A stretch of DNA of 64,000 nucleotides from Lysinibacillus alkalisoli (GTDB lineage: Bacteria; Bacillota; Bacilli; Bacillales_A; Planococcaceae). A program made the translations under genes and the position numbers. The DNA lies in contig NZ_BMJT01000005.1 of assembly GCF_014643595.1 (NCBI RefSeq), positions 62,001 through 126,000 of the forward strand, written 5' to 3'. The notes under the pieces were generated by a model. It was not told the origin of the DNA. It saw nothing but the letters and a program-made list of their open reading frames with translations, and searched no databases. Shown in pieces: positions 1 to 7,026 of the stretch. Numbering within the stretch: position 1 is the first letter of the stretch; each line of letters starts with the position of its first letter.

Positions 1-64
1 AGATCACAAAGAAGGTATTGAAGCATTTGTAGCCAAAAGACCACCTAAATTTGAAGGAAAATAA
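1..64 (+). CDS. yhaR: Enoyl-CoA hydratase/isomerase family protein, C-terminal end (partial)
   Basis: The window opens inside a reading frame (codons from base 2) whose last 20 codons read DHKEGIEAFVAKRPPKFEGK and then stop. A tail of the form EG-x-x-AF-x-x-KR-x-P-x-F is typical of the crotonase (enoyl-CoA hydratase) family. In B. subtilis the crotonase gene yhaR sits next to yhaQP, yhaON and yhaM, all of which follow here, so YhaR is the likeliest identity. Only the tail is visible, so catalytic residues cannot be checked. Confidence 0.6.
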   Translation, partial: DHKEGIEAFVAKRPPKFEGK

Positions 65-86
65 CAGCCAACAGTAATAAAAAAGG

Positions 87-119
87 GGTAGAGGGATAGT
101 ATATCTCTCTACCATTTTT
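87..119 (+). terminator. Rho-independent terminator after yhaR
   Basis: An 11-bp stem (87-97 with 103-113, one G-U pair) around a 5-base loop is followed by a T run. It ends the partial crotonase gene. The A run before it could also serve the convergent nuclease gene. Confidence 0.75.
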
Positions 120-181
120 ACTTGAAGCGATATAATGTCTCTTGCAACCGTCTATACTTGTAAATACGTAATTAGATGCTG

Positions 182-1096
182 TTAATAACATAATTCATAA
201 TAGTTGCAATGCTGACATTGTGTTGTTTTCGTTTGTTCAAAATCGATTACGTCTAACGGTTCGTTTTGGATAATATCAGCCATATAACCTTTCATATGTT
301 GACTGCTTTGTTTAAACGTATATAAGATATTATTTAACAAATAAGCATCGACATGAAAGGATGTAGTAGTGCCTTGTGCTAAGTATTCAATATGTAGTTG
401 TATATTATCATAAGGGACACCGTAATGCAGATGTACATAATGCGCATATAACATCAATTGCTCGCGGTCATCTTCAGATGGTTTGCCTGTTTTCCAGTCT
501 GTAATATGCCAAATATGATCTTTAACAGAGAGAAAATCAAGCACTACATAAACTTTAATGTCTTGTAACATCATGTAATTGAAATCTTCTAGCTGTTTGA
601 CTTCAACGATCTGTGTTGCACAATCTTTCACTGTAGGACTCATCATAAAGTGATGGATAATACGTGGTAGTAATGTATTGTAATAGTGGATAGCTGCAGT
701 ATCTAATTGTTTAAAATAATAAAGCTCTTGAAAAATAGGATGTTTTGAGGGACGTTTTATCCATAAATGTTGTTGTTTCGTACTTGTTTGGTATTTGATA
801 TTCAATGCCTTTTTTGCATATTGTATCATTTCTTCTGTTTGCGGAAGTTCACCGTATTTTATGAGAAATGTCATGGCTTTAGCTAAAATATCATGTAAGA
901 TTTCGCCAAAGGCTAATGGTAACGTCTGCATTTTCTTGAGCCGAAATAATAATTTTGCAGTAGCATCACTATTTTGTAGCCAGCCATTATGACTTCCATA
1001 GTATGTGTAATAATATTGACGTTTACAATGAATAAATGTTTTGTGACGGGAATATGACCAAGAAAAATCAGGAAAAGGTCGATAGTCAAAAGCCAT
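182..1096 (-). CDS. Stand-alone PD-(D/E)XK nuclease with Fe-S cluster cysteines (Cas4/AddB-like)
   Basis: A 304-residue protein with the RecB/Cas4 nuclease layout. The N-terminus has SYSR..F..CKRQYYY with one cysteine. A GEILHDIL segment gives the motif I histidine. Then comes LDFL...ITDWKTG, the D-x(n)-D-x-K active site, followed by EQLMLYAHYV, which gives the motif QxxxY glutamine. The C-terminus ends CQHCNYYELCY, i.e. C-x2-C-x5-C. One N-terminal and three C-terminal cysteines are the 4Fe-4S arrangement of AddB and Cas4. No helicase domain and no cas genes are nearby, so this is a free-standing RecB-type exonuclease; substrate and partner are unknown. The ATG at 1096 has GGAGG about 8 bases upstream. 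It is convergent with yhaR and divergent from the next gene. Confidence 0.8.
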   Translation of the reverse strand: MAFDYRPFPDFSWSYSRHKTFIHCKRQYYYTYYGSHNGWLQNSDATAKLLFRLKKMQTLPLAFGEILHDILAKAMTFLIKYGELPQTEEMIQYAKKALNIKYQTSTKQQHLWIKRPSKHPIFQELYYFKQLDTAAIHYYNTLLPRIIHHFMMSPTVKDCATQIVEVKQLEDFNYMMLQDIKVYVVLDFLSVKDHIWHITDWKTGKPSEDDREQLMLYAHYVHLHYGVPYDNIQLHIEYLAQGTTTSFHVDAYLLNNILYTFKQSSQHMKGYMADIIQNEPLDVIDFEQTKTTQCQHCNYYELCY

Positions 1097-1183
1097 AATT
1101 AGTAACCTCCTAACAATTTATGCTAAAATAATTGTAACCTCAAATCAATGGAGAGGCAAAATGAATGTTGGGAGATGCTATAC

Positions 1184-1753
1184 ATGGAAAAACGCGTAAT
1201 TATCATGACATTTAAAGAAAATAGCCAAGCATATGAGGCTTTTTCGAAACTAAAAGTATTGCACGCTGAAGGTAAAGTAGAGATCGAACAATTAGCAGTA
1301 GTTGAAAATGCTAAAGACCAAGGTTTTCTCGTTCAAGATGCTATTGATTTAACAGGTAGTGACCGTTTCTTTGCAGGTGGTTTAATTGGGGCGTTTGTAG
1401 GGATTTTAGGTGGTCCATTAGGTATGTTATTAGGGTGGACAACAGGTTCAATTATTGGGAATATTAGTGATATTGATGAAGTGAAAGGTGCTATTTCAAC
1501 ATTTAAACAAACATCTAGTGTTTTAACAGAAGAGACAGTCGGTGTATTAGCTATTGCCTCAGAGTTTACAGAACATGTGATTGATGAATTAGTAAAAGAA
1601 GAGTTTGGTGGCGAGGTTGTAAGATTCTCAGCAGCAGCAGTTGAAGCTGAAATTGAAGAAGCGCGACAAGCCGAGAAAGCTTTGAAACGCGAAGCGCGTA
1701 AGCACTGGATTAAAGATAAATTTACACATAATGATGAAGAAAAGGAAGCCTAA
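1184..1753 (+). CDS. DUF1269-like glycine-rich membrane protein
   Basis: A 189-residue protein from the ATG at 1184 (GGAG nine bases upstream). The in-frame ATG at 1148 has no ribosome site. The N-terminal third resembles the ferredoxin-like alpha/beta start of DUF1269 proteins (VIIMTFKENSQAYEAFSKL). Residues about 60-95 form a glycine-rich hydrophobic hairpin (GGLIGAFVGILGGPLG...GWTTGSIIG), and the C-terminus is a charged helix rich in Glu, Lys and Ala. Function is unknown. Family members are small membrane-associated proteins. It is monocistronic, ending in a strong terminator shared with yhzD. Confidence 0.7.
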   Translation: MEKRVIIMTFKENSQAYEAFSKLKVLHAEGKVEIEQLAVVENAKDQGFLVQDAIDLTGSDRFFAGGLIGAFVGILGGPLGMLLGWTTGSIIGNISDIDEVKGAISTFKQTSSVLTEETVGVLAIASEFTEHVIDELVKEEFGGEVVRFSAAAVEAEIEEARQAEKALKREARKHWIKDKFTHNDEEKEA

Positions 1754-1760
1754 TATAAAA

Positions 1761-1791
1761 AGCGATACGACATATTGTCGTATCGCTTTTT
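1761..1791. terminator. Bidirectional terminator between convergent genes
   Basis: A perfect 11-bp stem (1761-1771 with 1777-1787) is flanked by an A run on the left and a T run on the right, so it can stop transcription from both sides. Confidence 0.85.
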
Positions 1792-1795
1792 ATAT

Positions 1796-1981
1796 TTAAA
1801 CGTGGAATAAAATAAGTTTGCCTCGTGGTGAAACAACACGATGAGTTGATTCAAGCACGCCTAAATCAGCAAGTTTACGTTCTCCAACATCTTTTGCTGC
1901 GTCATCATTTTCAGCCTCAAAACTCTCGTCTACTACTAATTCCCCTGATGGCTTAAATGCTGTAATTTTGTATACATCCAT
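1796..1981 (-). CDS. yhzD: YhzD-like small protein
   Basis: A 61-residue acidic protein whose pattern (ITAFKPSGE, DESFEAENDDAAKDVGERKL, THRVVSPRGKLILFH) matches the B. subtilis YhzD family of unknown function as I remember it. YhzD is also encoded in the yha region of Bacillus, which fits. The start is uncertain: the ATG at 1981 is preceded by GGGTGA, but an in-frame GTG at 1990, three codons upstream, also has a GGGAG five bases ahead. Confidence 0.65.
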   Translation of the reverse strand: MDVYKITAFKPSGELVVDESFEAENDDAAKDVGERKLADLGVLESTHRVVSPRGKLILFHV

Positions 1982-2039
1982 AATGCTCACCCTTTCTCCC
2001 TTGATGTATTTAGTATACTAGATTTTTTACAAAAGATAA

Positions 2040-2099
2040 GTAAAGTTTCCTTGACATTATGTGAAATGTAAAGTAAGCTTTACGTAAAGTTTCCTTTAC
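2040..2099 (+). promoter_or_regulatory. Promoter with three copies of the operator GTAAAG-N4-CTTTAC
   Basis: Three inverted repeats lie in front of the 2160 operon: 2040-2055 (right arm CTTGAC, one mismatch), 2068-2083 (perfect) and 2084-2099 (perfect). A -35 TTGACA at 2051-2056 and a weak -10 TAAGCT at 2074-2079, spaced 17, are overlapped by the first two copies. The arrangement is what an autoregulating dimeric repressor would bind; the Xre protein encoded at 2532 is the obvious candidate. That link is inference. Confidence 0.65.
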
Positions 2100-2159
2100 A
2101 ATAATTTGTACATAAGTTTTTGATACGCAGTGTTAATTATTTAAAAAGGAGGAAGAAGA

Positions 2160-2522
2160 ATGAAGAAAAAAAATTATCTGTTTTCTCTGCTAGGTAGTAT
2201 ATTTTTAGCAGTAGTTATAATAAAAATGTTGGCGGGCTCTATCGATCAAGAGTTATACACTTTGTTTTTGTTACTTGTGATCTGTGGTACTATGCCACTT
2301 TTAAATGACCACCTAGCTAAAAAAGATGAGCGAAGTCGTTACATACGCTGGAAGAGTTTAGGGATTACATGTATCGCAATGATGGTGATTTTATTTATCA
2401 GCCAAATCGCTTTCACACTTGAAGTCGTTACCATGCGCTTACAAACTTTTATTTCTTTGTTTATGACAACTTCTATGTTGATTATGTATGTGGCATTGTT
2501 AGTGTTAACACGTAGAATGTGA
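2160..2522 (+). CDS. Small integral membrane protein, first gene of Xre-controlled operon
   Basis: A 120-residue protein with about four hydrophobic segments (roughly residues 7-27, 32-48, 66-88, 95-118) and a short charged loop, HLAKKDERSRYIRWKS. The D/E-R loop recalls the DER motif of the DUF2178-like proteins encoded two genes downstream. No enzyme motif is visible and I do not recognise the family. A strong ribosome site (AAGGAGGAAGAAG) precedes the ATG. The next gene starts 9 bases after its stop, so they are co-transcribed. Confidence 0.65.
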   Translation: MKKKNYLFSLLGSIFLAVVIIKMLAGSIDQELYTLFLLLVICGTMPLLNDHLAKKDERSRYIRWKSLGITCIAMMVILFISQIAFTLEVVTMRLQTFISLFMTTSMLIMYVALLVLTRRM

Positions 2523-2531
2523 GGTGGCACA

Positions 2532-2735
2532 GTGAAGAATCATATTAAAGAGAAGCGTACAATCTATAAAATGACGCAAGATGAATTGGCAGAGTTAGTA
2601 GATGTATCAAGGCAAACGATCATCTCTATCGAAAAAGGGCGCTATAATCCTTCTTTACTTTTAGCTTATCAACTTGCCAAGATTTTTGAATGTACAATAG
2701 AAGAATTATTTGATTTTGAAGAGGGTGAAGCATAA
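2532..2735 (+). CDS. Xre-family (Cro/CI) helix-turn-helix regulator
   Basis: A 67-residue one-domain DNA-binding protein. The classic HTH is visible as MTQDELAELVDVSRQTIISIEKGRYNPSLLLAYQLAKIF, and the protein ends with an acidic tail, EELFDFEEGEA. It matches the short YozG/YgzD-type Xre regulators that accompany membrane-protein genes. It starts with GTG at 2532 after GAGGTG. Its stop codon overlaps the next start by one base (TAATG). It probably represses its own operon through the three inverted repeats at 2040-2099. Confidence 0.88.
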   Translation: MKNHIKEKRTIYKMTQDELAELVDVSRQTIISIEKGRYNPSLLLAYQLAKIFECTIEELFDFEEGEA

Positions 2736-3040
2736 TGGAAATGAGCAGCTTTTATGGCGGCTTACTAGTAGGTATTATAGTGAGTTCGATTATAGTAGTA
2801 GTATGGTATTATATGGGTAAAAGAAAACGGAGATTTGATGAGCGCTATCAACAAATCAATCAAAAAGCAAATGCTATCACATATGGCATTACTATTATAC
2901 TGCTGATCATGGCAGCACTGTATGCTATTATCCACCATAAAACATTACATAATGAAGCATTTATGTTAATTGCTACGGTGTATGTTGTTAGTATTTTAAT
3001 TAAAGGTATTATTTTCGCGATTATGAAAAGAGAGGTATAA
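2735..3040 (+). CDS. Small membrane protein with DUF2178-like DER motif
   Basis: A 101-residue protein: one N-terminal membrane segment (residues ~8-26), the basic motif GKRKRRFDERYQQINQKA, then two membrane segments (~47-66, ~73-95). The RR/K-x-DERxxxI-xxKA motif between the first and second helix resembles DUF2178 family proteins, which commonly sit next to Xre regulators. Function is unknown. The gene is translationally coupled to the regulator. Confidence 0.65.
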   Translation: MEMSSFYGGLLVGIIVSSIIVVVWYYMGKRKRRFDERYQQINQKANAITYGITIILLIMAALYAIIHHKTLHNEAFMLIATVYVVSILIKGIIFAIMKREV

Positions 3041-3052
3041 GGAGGTATTGTG

Positions 3053-3364
3053 ATGTATGAAGGTTTTAATTGGTTAACATTTATAATAGGTTTGCCTTTA
3101 GGTTTACTCATCGTTTTCGCTGCGTTATTTATCCAAAAGCGCATACTACAAAAGAAGCGTGCTTATGACGAGAGGTACATAACGATACAAGTGTATGCAC
3201 GTTCTACAGGTTGGCAAGTGACAACAGGCGCTATTATTATAGCGTGGATTTATATTCTTTTAACAGAACCTATTGGTAGTGCCTTCTTTGTCATTACATT
3301 TCTCTGGATTGCACACCAAATGGGCTATCTAATTGGCGCTATCCGTGCTAATGCAAAAAATTAG
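3053..3364 (+). CDS. Small membrane protein, paralogue-like neighbour with DER motif
   Basis: A 103-residue protein with three membrane segments and the same loop type (KKRAYDERYITIQVYAR) as the preceding gene product, so the two are probably duplicated relatives. The ATG at 3053 has GGAGG seven bases upstream; a GTG one codon earlier is less well placed. It ends 57 bases before the ABC ATPase gene with no terminator between, so the cassette probably reads through into yhaQP. Confidence 0.65.
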   Translation: MYEGFNWLTFIIGLPLGLLIVFAALFIQKRILQKKRAYDERYITIQVYARSTGWQVTTGAIIIAWIYILLTEPIGSAFFVITFLWIAHQMGYLIGAIRANAKN

Positions 3365-3421
3365 GAAAAAATGAAACAAAAGTATGAGTCGTTCGTATAT
3401 GAATTAAAGGAGTGAATAACT

Positions 3422-4321
3422 ATGACGTTAGAAATAAAATCCGTGACGAAAAGATTCGGTGATTTTACCGCTGTAGATAATTTAAATATCACCATTGGTG
3501 AGGGAAAGATGTATGGTTTATTAGGTGCAAACGGGGCAGGCAAAACGACAACCTTTCGTATGATACTAGGCTTATTAACGCCAAATGAAGGCGCTATAGG
3601 TTGGCATGGTAAAACAATTTCCTATGCTACTAGTTCTCAAATTGGTTACTTACCTGAGGAACGTGGTCTGTATCCTAAGATGAAAGTGGAAGACCAATTA
3701 ATTTTTTTAGGTAAGTTACGTGGTATGAATGTGGCAGATGCTAAACAACAAATTACGTATTGGTTAGACCGCTTTGATATCCCTCAATACCGCAAAAAAA
3801 AGGTTGAAGAATTATCTAAAGGGAATCAGCAAAAGATTCAAGTCATTGCGTCTTTATTACATAAGCCTAAATTGTTAATTTTAGATGAGCCATTCTCAGG
3901 GCTGGATCCTGTAAATGTCGAAATGTTAAAATCAGCTATTTTAGACTTTAGAAACGATGGGGCTACGATTTTATTTTCTAGTCACCGCATGGACCATGTC
4001 GAAGAATTATGTGAAGAATTATCCATCATGACACATGGTCAACAAATTGTACAAGGTAGTTTGCGTGATGTGAAGCGTGGTTTTGGCAAACAAAATGTAC
4101 GTATTAAATCCGATTTTGATTTAACAGAGTTAGGGCAAGTGCCAGGGGTATCTCATATGACAAAGTCTGTTGAAGGAGCCGTATTCCAAATTGAACAAGA
4201 AGCCGTAGCTAATGAATTATTAACACGTGCTTTACATTATGGGCCTATTCGACATTTTGAAATTGAAGAACCTTCATTGCACGATATTTTTGTAGCAAAG
4301 GTGGGGAAAGAACATGCGTGA
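3422..4321 (+). CDS. yhaQ: ABC transporter ATP-binding protein (YhaQ/NatA type)
   Basis: A 299-residue ATPase. Walker A GANGAGKTT is near residue 38, the signature LSKGNQQK near 137, Walker B LLILDEP with D-loop SGLDP near 157-167, and the H-loop histidine in SSHRMDHV. After the ATPase core comes an ~80-residue C-terminal domain typical of NatA-like exporters. Length equals B. subtilis YhaQ (about 298) and gene order is the same. Its permease starts 8 bases inside its end. The likely role is export of Na+ or a small amphiphile with YhaP; the substrate cannot be read from sequence. Confidence 0.9.
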   Translation: MTLEIKSVTKRFGDFTAVDNLNITIGEGKMYGLLGANGAGKTTTFRMILGLLTPNEGAIGWHGKTISYATSSQIGYLPEERGLYPKMKVEDQLIFLGKLRGMNVADAKQQITYWLDRFDIPQYRKKKVEELSKGNQQKIQVIASLLHKPKLLILDEPFSGLDPVNVEMLKSAILDFRNDGATILFSSHRMDHVEELCEELSIMTHGQQIVQGSLRDVKRGFGKQNVRIKSDFDLTELGQVPGVSHMTKSVEGAVFQIEQEAVANELLTRALHYGPIRHFEIEEPSLHDIFVAKVGKEHA

Positions 4322-5555
4322 TTTTTGGATAATTGTTCAACAAACTTTTATGTCAAAAGTGAAGACTAAGCCGTTTATTATTACATCCATTGTTATGATA
4401 CTAGCGGTGTTCGTAATGGCAAACTTATCTAAGATTGTGGATACTTTTTCAAACATGGGTGGAGATACAGCGAATGAATTAGTCGTGGTGATGGCAGATG
4501 ATACTCTTTATCAAACGTTAGTGGAGCAAGTAAAGGATAAAGATATTGAAATAAAACGTAGTGAAAAATCAAATGAAGCATTAATAAAAGAAGTGAAAGA
4601 CGAGAAGATTGAAGCATTTGCTACTATTACAGTAGATGAAAATGATATGATAGCCGTCACTTATCAAACGAATAAAATGATGGATGATAATGCCGTAGTA
4701 TTAGAAGAAGCGTTAAATGTTATACAAACAGCAAAACAAACAGAAAAATTATCATTAACACCTGCAGAAGTGCAAACACTCTTTACGCCAATTGCATTTG
4801 ATGAAAAGAATATTTCAACATCCGTTAAATCAGATGAAGAATTAGGGCAAGCCAGTGTATTAGTATATATTTTAACCTTTTTAATTTATATGACTGTTAT
4901 TATGTATTCTGGCATGATTATGACAGATGTAGCCAATGAAAAGTCTTCGCGTGTTATGGAGATCTTAATTTCAAGTGTATCGCCAGTAAAGCATATGTTT
5001 GCCAAAGTATTTGGTATGGGTCTATTAGGGATGATGCAAATGAGTGTATTAGGTATAGCAGCATATATTGCCTTTACAACAAATAAAAGTGTAGGCACCA
5101 TAGGAGAATTGTTTAAGTTTGACAATGTCAGCCCAATGACACTCGTATATTGTGTGATCTTCTTTATTTTAGGTTATTTCTTATATGCTATGTTAGCGGC
5201 TTTACTAGGCTCAATTATTAGCCGTACAGAAGACGCATCGCAAATGATGATGCCAATGACAATATTAATTGTAATTGCTTTTATCATTACGATGTCTGGT
5301 TTAGGAAACCCAGAGTTGGCATATATCAAATGGGCTTCTTATTTCCCATTCTTCACACCATTAGTGATGTTTTTACGTGTTGGCTTATTAGACTTACCCG
5401 TTTGGGAGCCACTATTAGCTATTGCTATTATGGTTGTGACAATCGGTTTACTAGGTTGGATAGGTGCACGTGTTTACCGTGGTGGCGTACTGATGTATGG
5501 GCCATCTCGCTCATTAAAAGATATTAAAAAAGCCATTCAATTAGGGAAGGAATAA
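4314..5555 (+). CDS. yhaP: ABC-2 type permease (YhaP/NatB type)
   Basis: A 413-residue protein. One N-terminal membrane helix (residues ~20-40) is followed by an extracytoplasmic domain of about 135 residues and five C-terminal helices from about residue 178, the ABC2_membrane_3 layout. The conserved NEKSSRVMEILISSVSP stretch follows the second helix. It overlaps yhaQ by 8 bases and is followed by a terminator, so it is the last gene of the transcript. Confidence 0.9.
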   Translation: MRDFWIIVQQTFMSKVKTKPFIITSIVMILAVFVMANLSKIVDTFSNMGGDTANELVVVMADDTLYQTLVEQVKDKDIEIKRSEKSNEALIKEVKDEKIEAFATITVDENDMIAVTYQTNKMMDDNAVVLEEALNVIQTAKQTEKLSLTPAEVQTLFTPIAFDEKNISTSVKSDEELGQASVLVYILTFLIYMTVIMYSGMIMTDVANEKSSRVMEILISSVSPVKHMFAKVFGMGLLGMMQMSVLGIAAYIAFTTNKSVGTIGELFKFDNVSPMTLVYCVIFFILGYFLYAMLAALLGSIISRTEDASQMMMPMTILIVIAFIITMSGLGNPELAYIKWASYFPFFTPLVMFLRVGLLDLPVWEPLLAIAIMVVTIGLLGWIGARVYRGGVLMYGPSRSLKDIKKAIQLGKE

Positions 5556-5573
5556 CCACTTTATAAGTGAAAG

Positions 5574-5607
5574 CGGCAAACTAACATCTGTTAGTTTGTC
5601 GTTTTTT
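5574..5607 (+). terminator. Terminator after yhaP
   Basis: A 12-bp stem (5574-5585 with 5590-5601, one G-U) and 4-base loop are followed by six T residues. Confidence 0.85.
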
Positions 5608-5792
5608 AATGAATGTAACGAGTTGCTATCGTTTCTACTAGAGTGCTAATTATAAAGTATCTAAGCTATTTTGCGGATTTTATAAAGAAACATACTTCTT
5701 AAATGAATACCTCATATATTTAAAATCATGTCACCCCCTCTCCTTTTAGTACACCTTAGTGGAACTTTTAACACCAGCTTGTACGTCTTTTG

Positions 5793-5798
5793 TATAAT
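5793..5798 (+). promoter_or_regulatory. -10 element for yhaO-yhaN-yhaM
   Basis: A perfect TATAAT lies 20 bases before the yhaO start. The -35 region 17 bases upstream (AACACC) is poor, so only the -10 is called. Confidence 0.4.
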
Positions 5799-5818
5799 AA
5801 GAAAGAGGAGTGATAAAG

Positions 5819-7015
5819 ATGGTACGATTTTTGCATGCGGCAGACTTGCATTTGGACAGCCCATTTAAAGGGCTGAGCAATTTACCAGATCATCTAGTAA
5901 AAATGATTCGGAATAGCACATTTGAAGCGTTTAATAATATGATAACGTATGCTATTGAGCAACAAGTGGATATGGTGTTAATTGTTGGCGATATTTATGA
6001 TGGTGAAAATCGTAGTTTACAAGCGCAAAAATACTTTGTAGATGGTATGCAACGATTACAAAAAGCGAATATTAGAGCTGTTATTAGCTATGGCAATCAT
6101 GACCATCTAGGTGGGAAATGGGTGCGCTTTAACTTGCCATCAAATGTAGATGTGTTAGGAAACGAAGTAGAGACTAAGAAATTACATATTAATGATGAGG
6201 TCATTTATATTCATGGCTTTAGTTATCCAGAGCGCCATATTAAGCAGAAAATGATTGACGAGTACCCCGTAGCACAACAAAATGGACTTCATATTGGCAT
6301 GTTGCATGGTAGTTTGGCAGGAGATGAATCACATGATGTATATGCACCTTTCACCAAACAAAGCTTATTAAATAAAAAATACCATTACTGGGCATTAGGG
6401 CATATCCATAAGCGACAAATTTTACATGAAACACCACCTATTATTTATCCAGGTAATATTCAAAGTCGGCATAGAAAAGAACAAGGTGAAAAAGGATTTT
6501 ACGATGTACATTTACAAGATGACGAGTGCCACTATCAATTTATACGTGCAGATGTGGTACGTTATGAACAAGTGGTGATGGATGGTACACCAATAAGATA
6601 TGCTAATGATGTTACGGCTATTTGTCATAAGGCATTACAAACAGTACGTTCACAAGGTGCAGCAATTGTAGAGTTACGGATTACTAATTTAACAGAGGAA
6701 GGTCATGCGTTATGGCAGCAAACTTCTCCTATGGAATGGTTAGCGTTACTAAGAGAGAGTGAGGCAGATGAGACGCCGATGGTTTGGGTTGCGAGTGTAA
6801 CATGTGACGCTCCTAAAGAAGCTTTAACTAAAGCATCTGAACAAGTTCTTGCACTCATTGACGATTGGGATGAGGAGCGTTGGCAAGAAGTACTAGGTGA
6901 ACTTTATCAACAAGCCAACGTCACACGCTTTTTACCACAGTATCAAACCATTCAAATAGATGAGATGAAAGCACAAGTAAAAGAAACCTTTTTACAAACA
7001 ATGCGCAATAAGTGA
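5819..7015 (+). CDS. yhaO: SbcD-like metallophosphatase/nuclease YhaO
   Basis: A 398-residue protein with all the calcineurin-like motifs: HAADLHLD (D-x-H), VGDIYDGENRS (GD-x-x-D), YGNHDHLGG (GNHD), MLHGSL and GHIHKR (GH-x-H). About 150 C-terminal residues form the capping region seen in YhaO/SbcD. The ATG at 5819 is chosen because GAGGAG (5805-5810) sits eight bases ahead; the upstream in-frame GTG at 5810 overlaps that site. Pairs with YhaN as an Mre11/Rad50-like couple, probably acting on DNA ends; B. subtilis genetics implicate it in DNA repair only weakly. Confidence 0.92.
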   Translation: MVRFLHAADLHLDSPFKGLSNLPDHLVKMIRNSTFEAFNNMITYAIEQQVDMVLIVGDIYDGENRSLQAQKYFVDGMQRLQKANIRAVISYGNHDHLGGKWVRFNLPSNVDVLGNEVETKKLHINDEVIYIHGFSYPERHIKQKMIDEYPVAQQNGLHIGMLHGSLAGDESHDVYAPFTKQSLLNKKYHYWALGHIHKRQILHETPPIIYPGNIQSRHRKEQGEKGFYDVHLQDDECHYQFIRADVVRYEQVVMDGTPIRYANDVTAICHKALQTVRSQGAAIVELRITNLTEEGHALWQQTSPMEWLALLRESEADETPMVWVASVTCDAPKEALTKASEQVLALIDDWDEERWQEVLGELYQQANVTRFLPQYQTIQIDEMKAQVKETFLQTMRNK

Positions 7016-7026
7016 GGTGAGTGAAG

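Noticed and set aside
1161-1199. Twelve-codon frame with a GGAGAGG-like site before the DUF1269-like gene
   Set aside because: Too short to support as a gene; it overlaps the start of the real gene and has no regulatory residues in its peptide.
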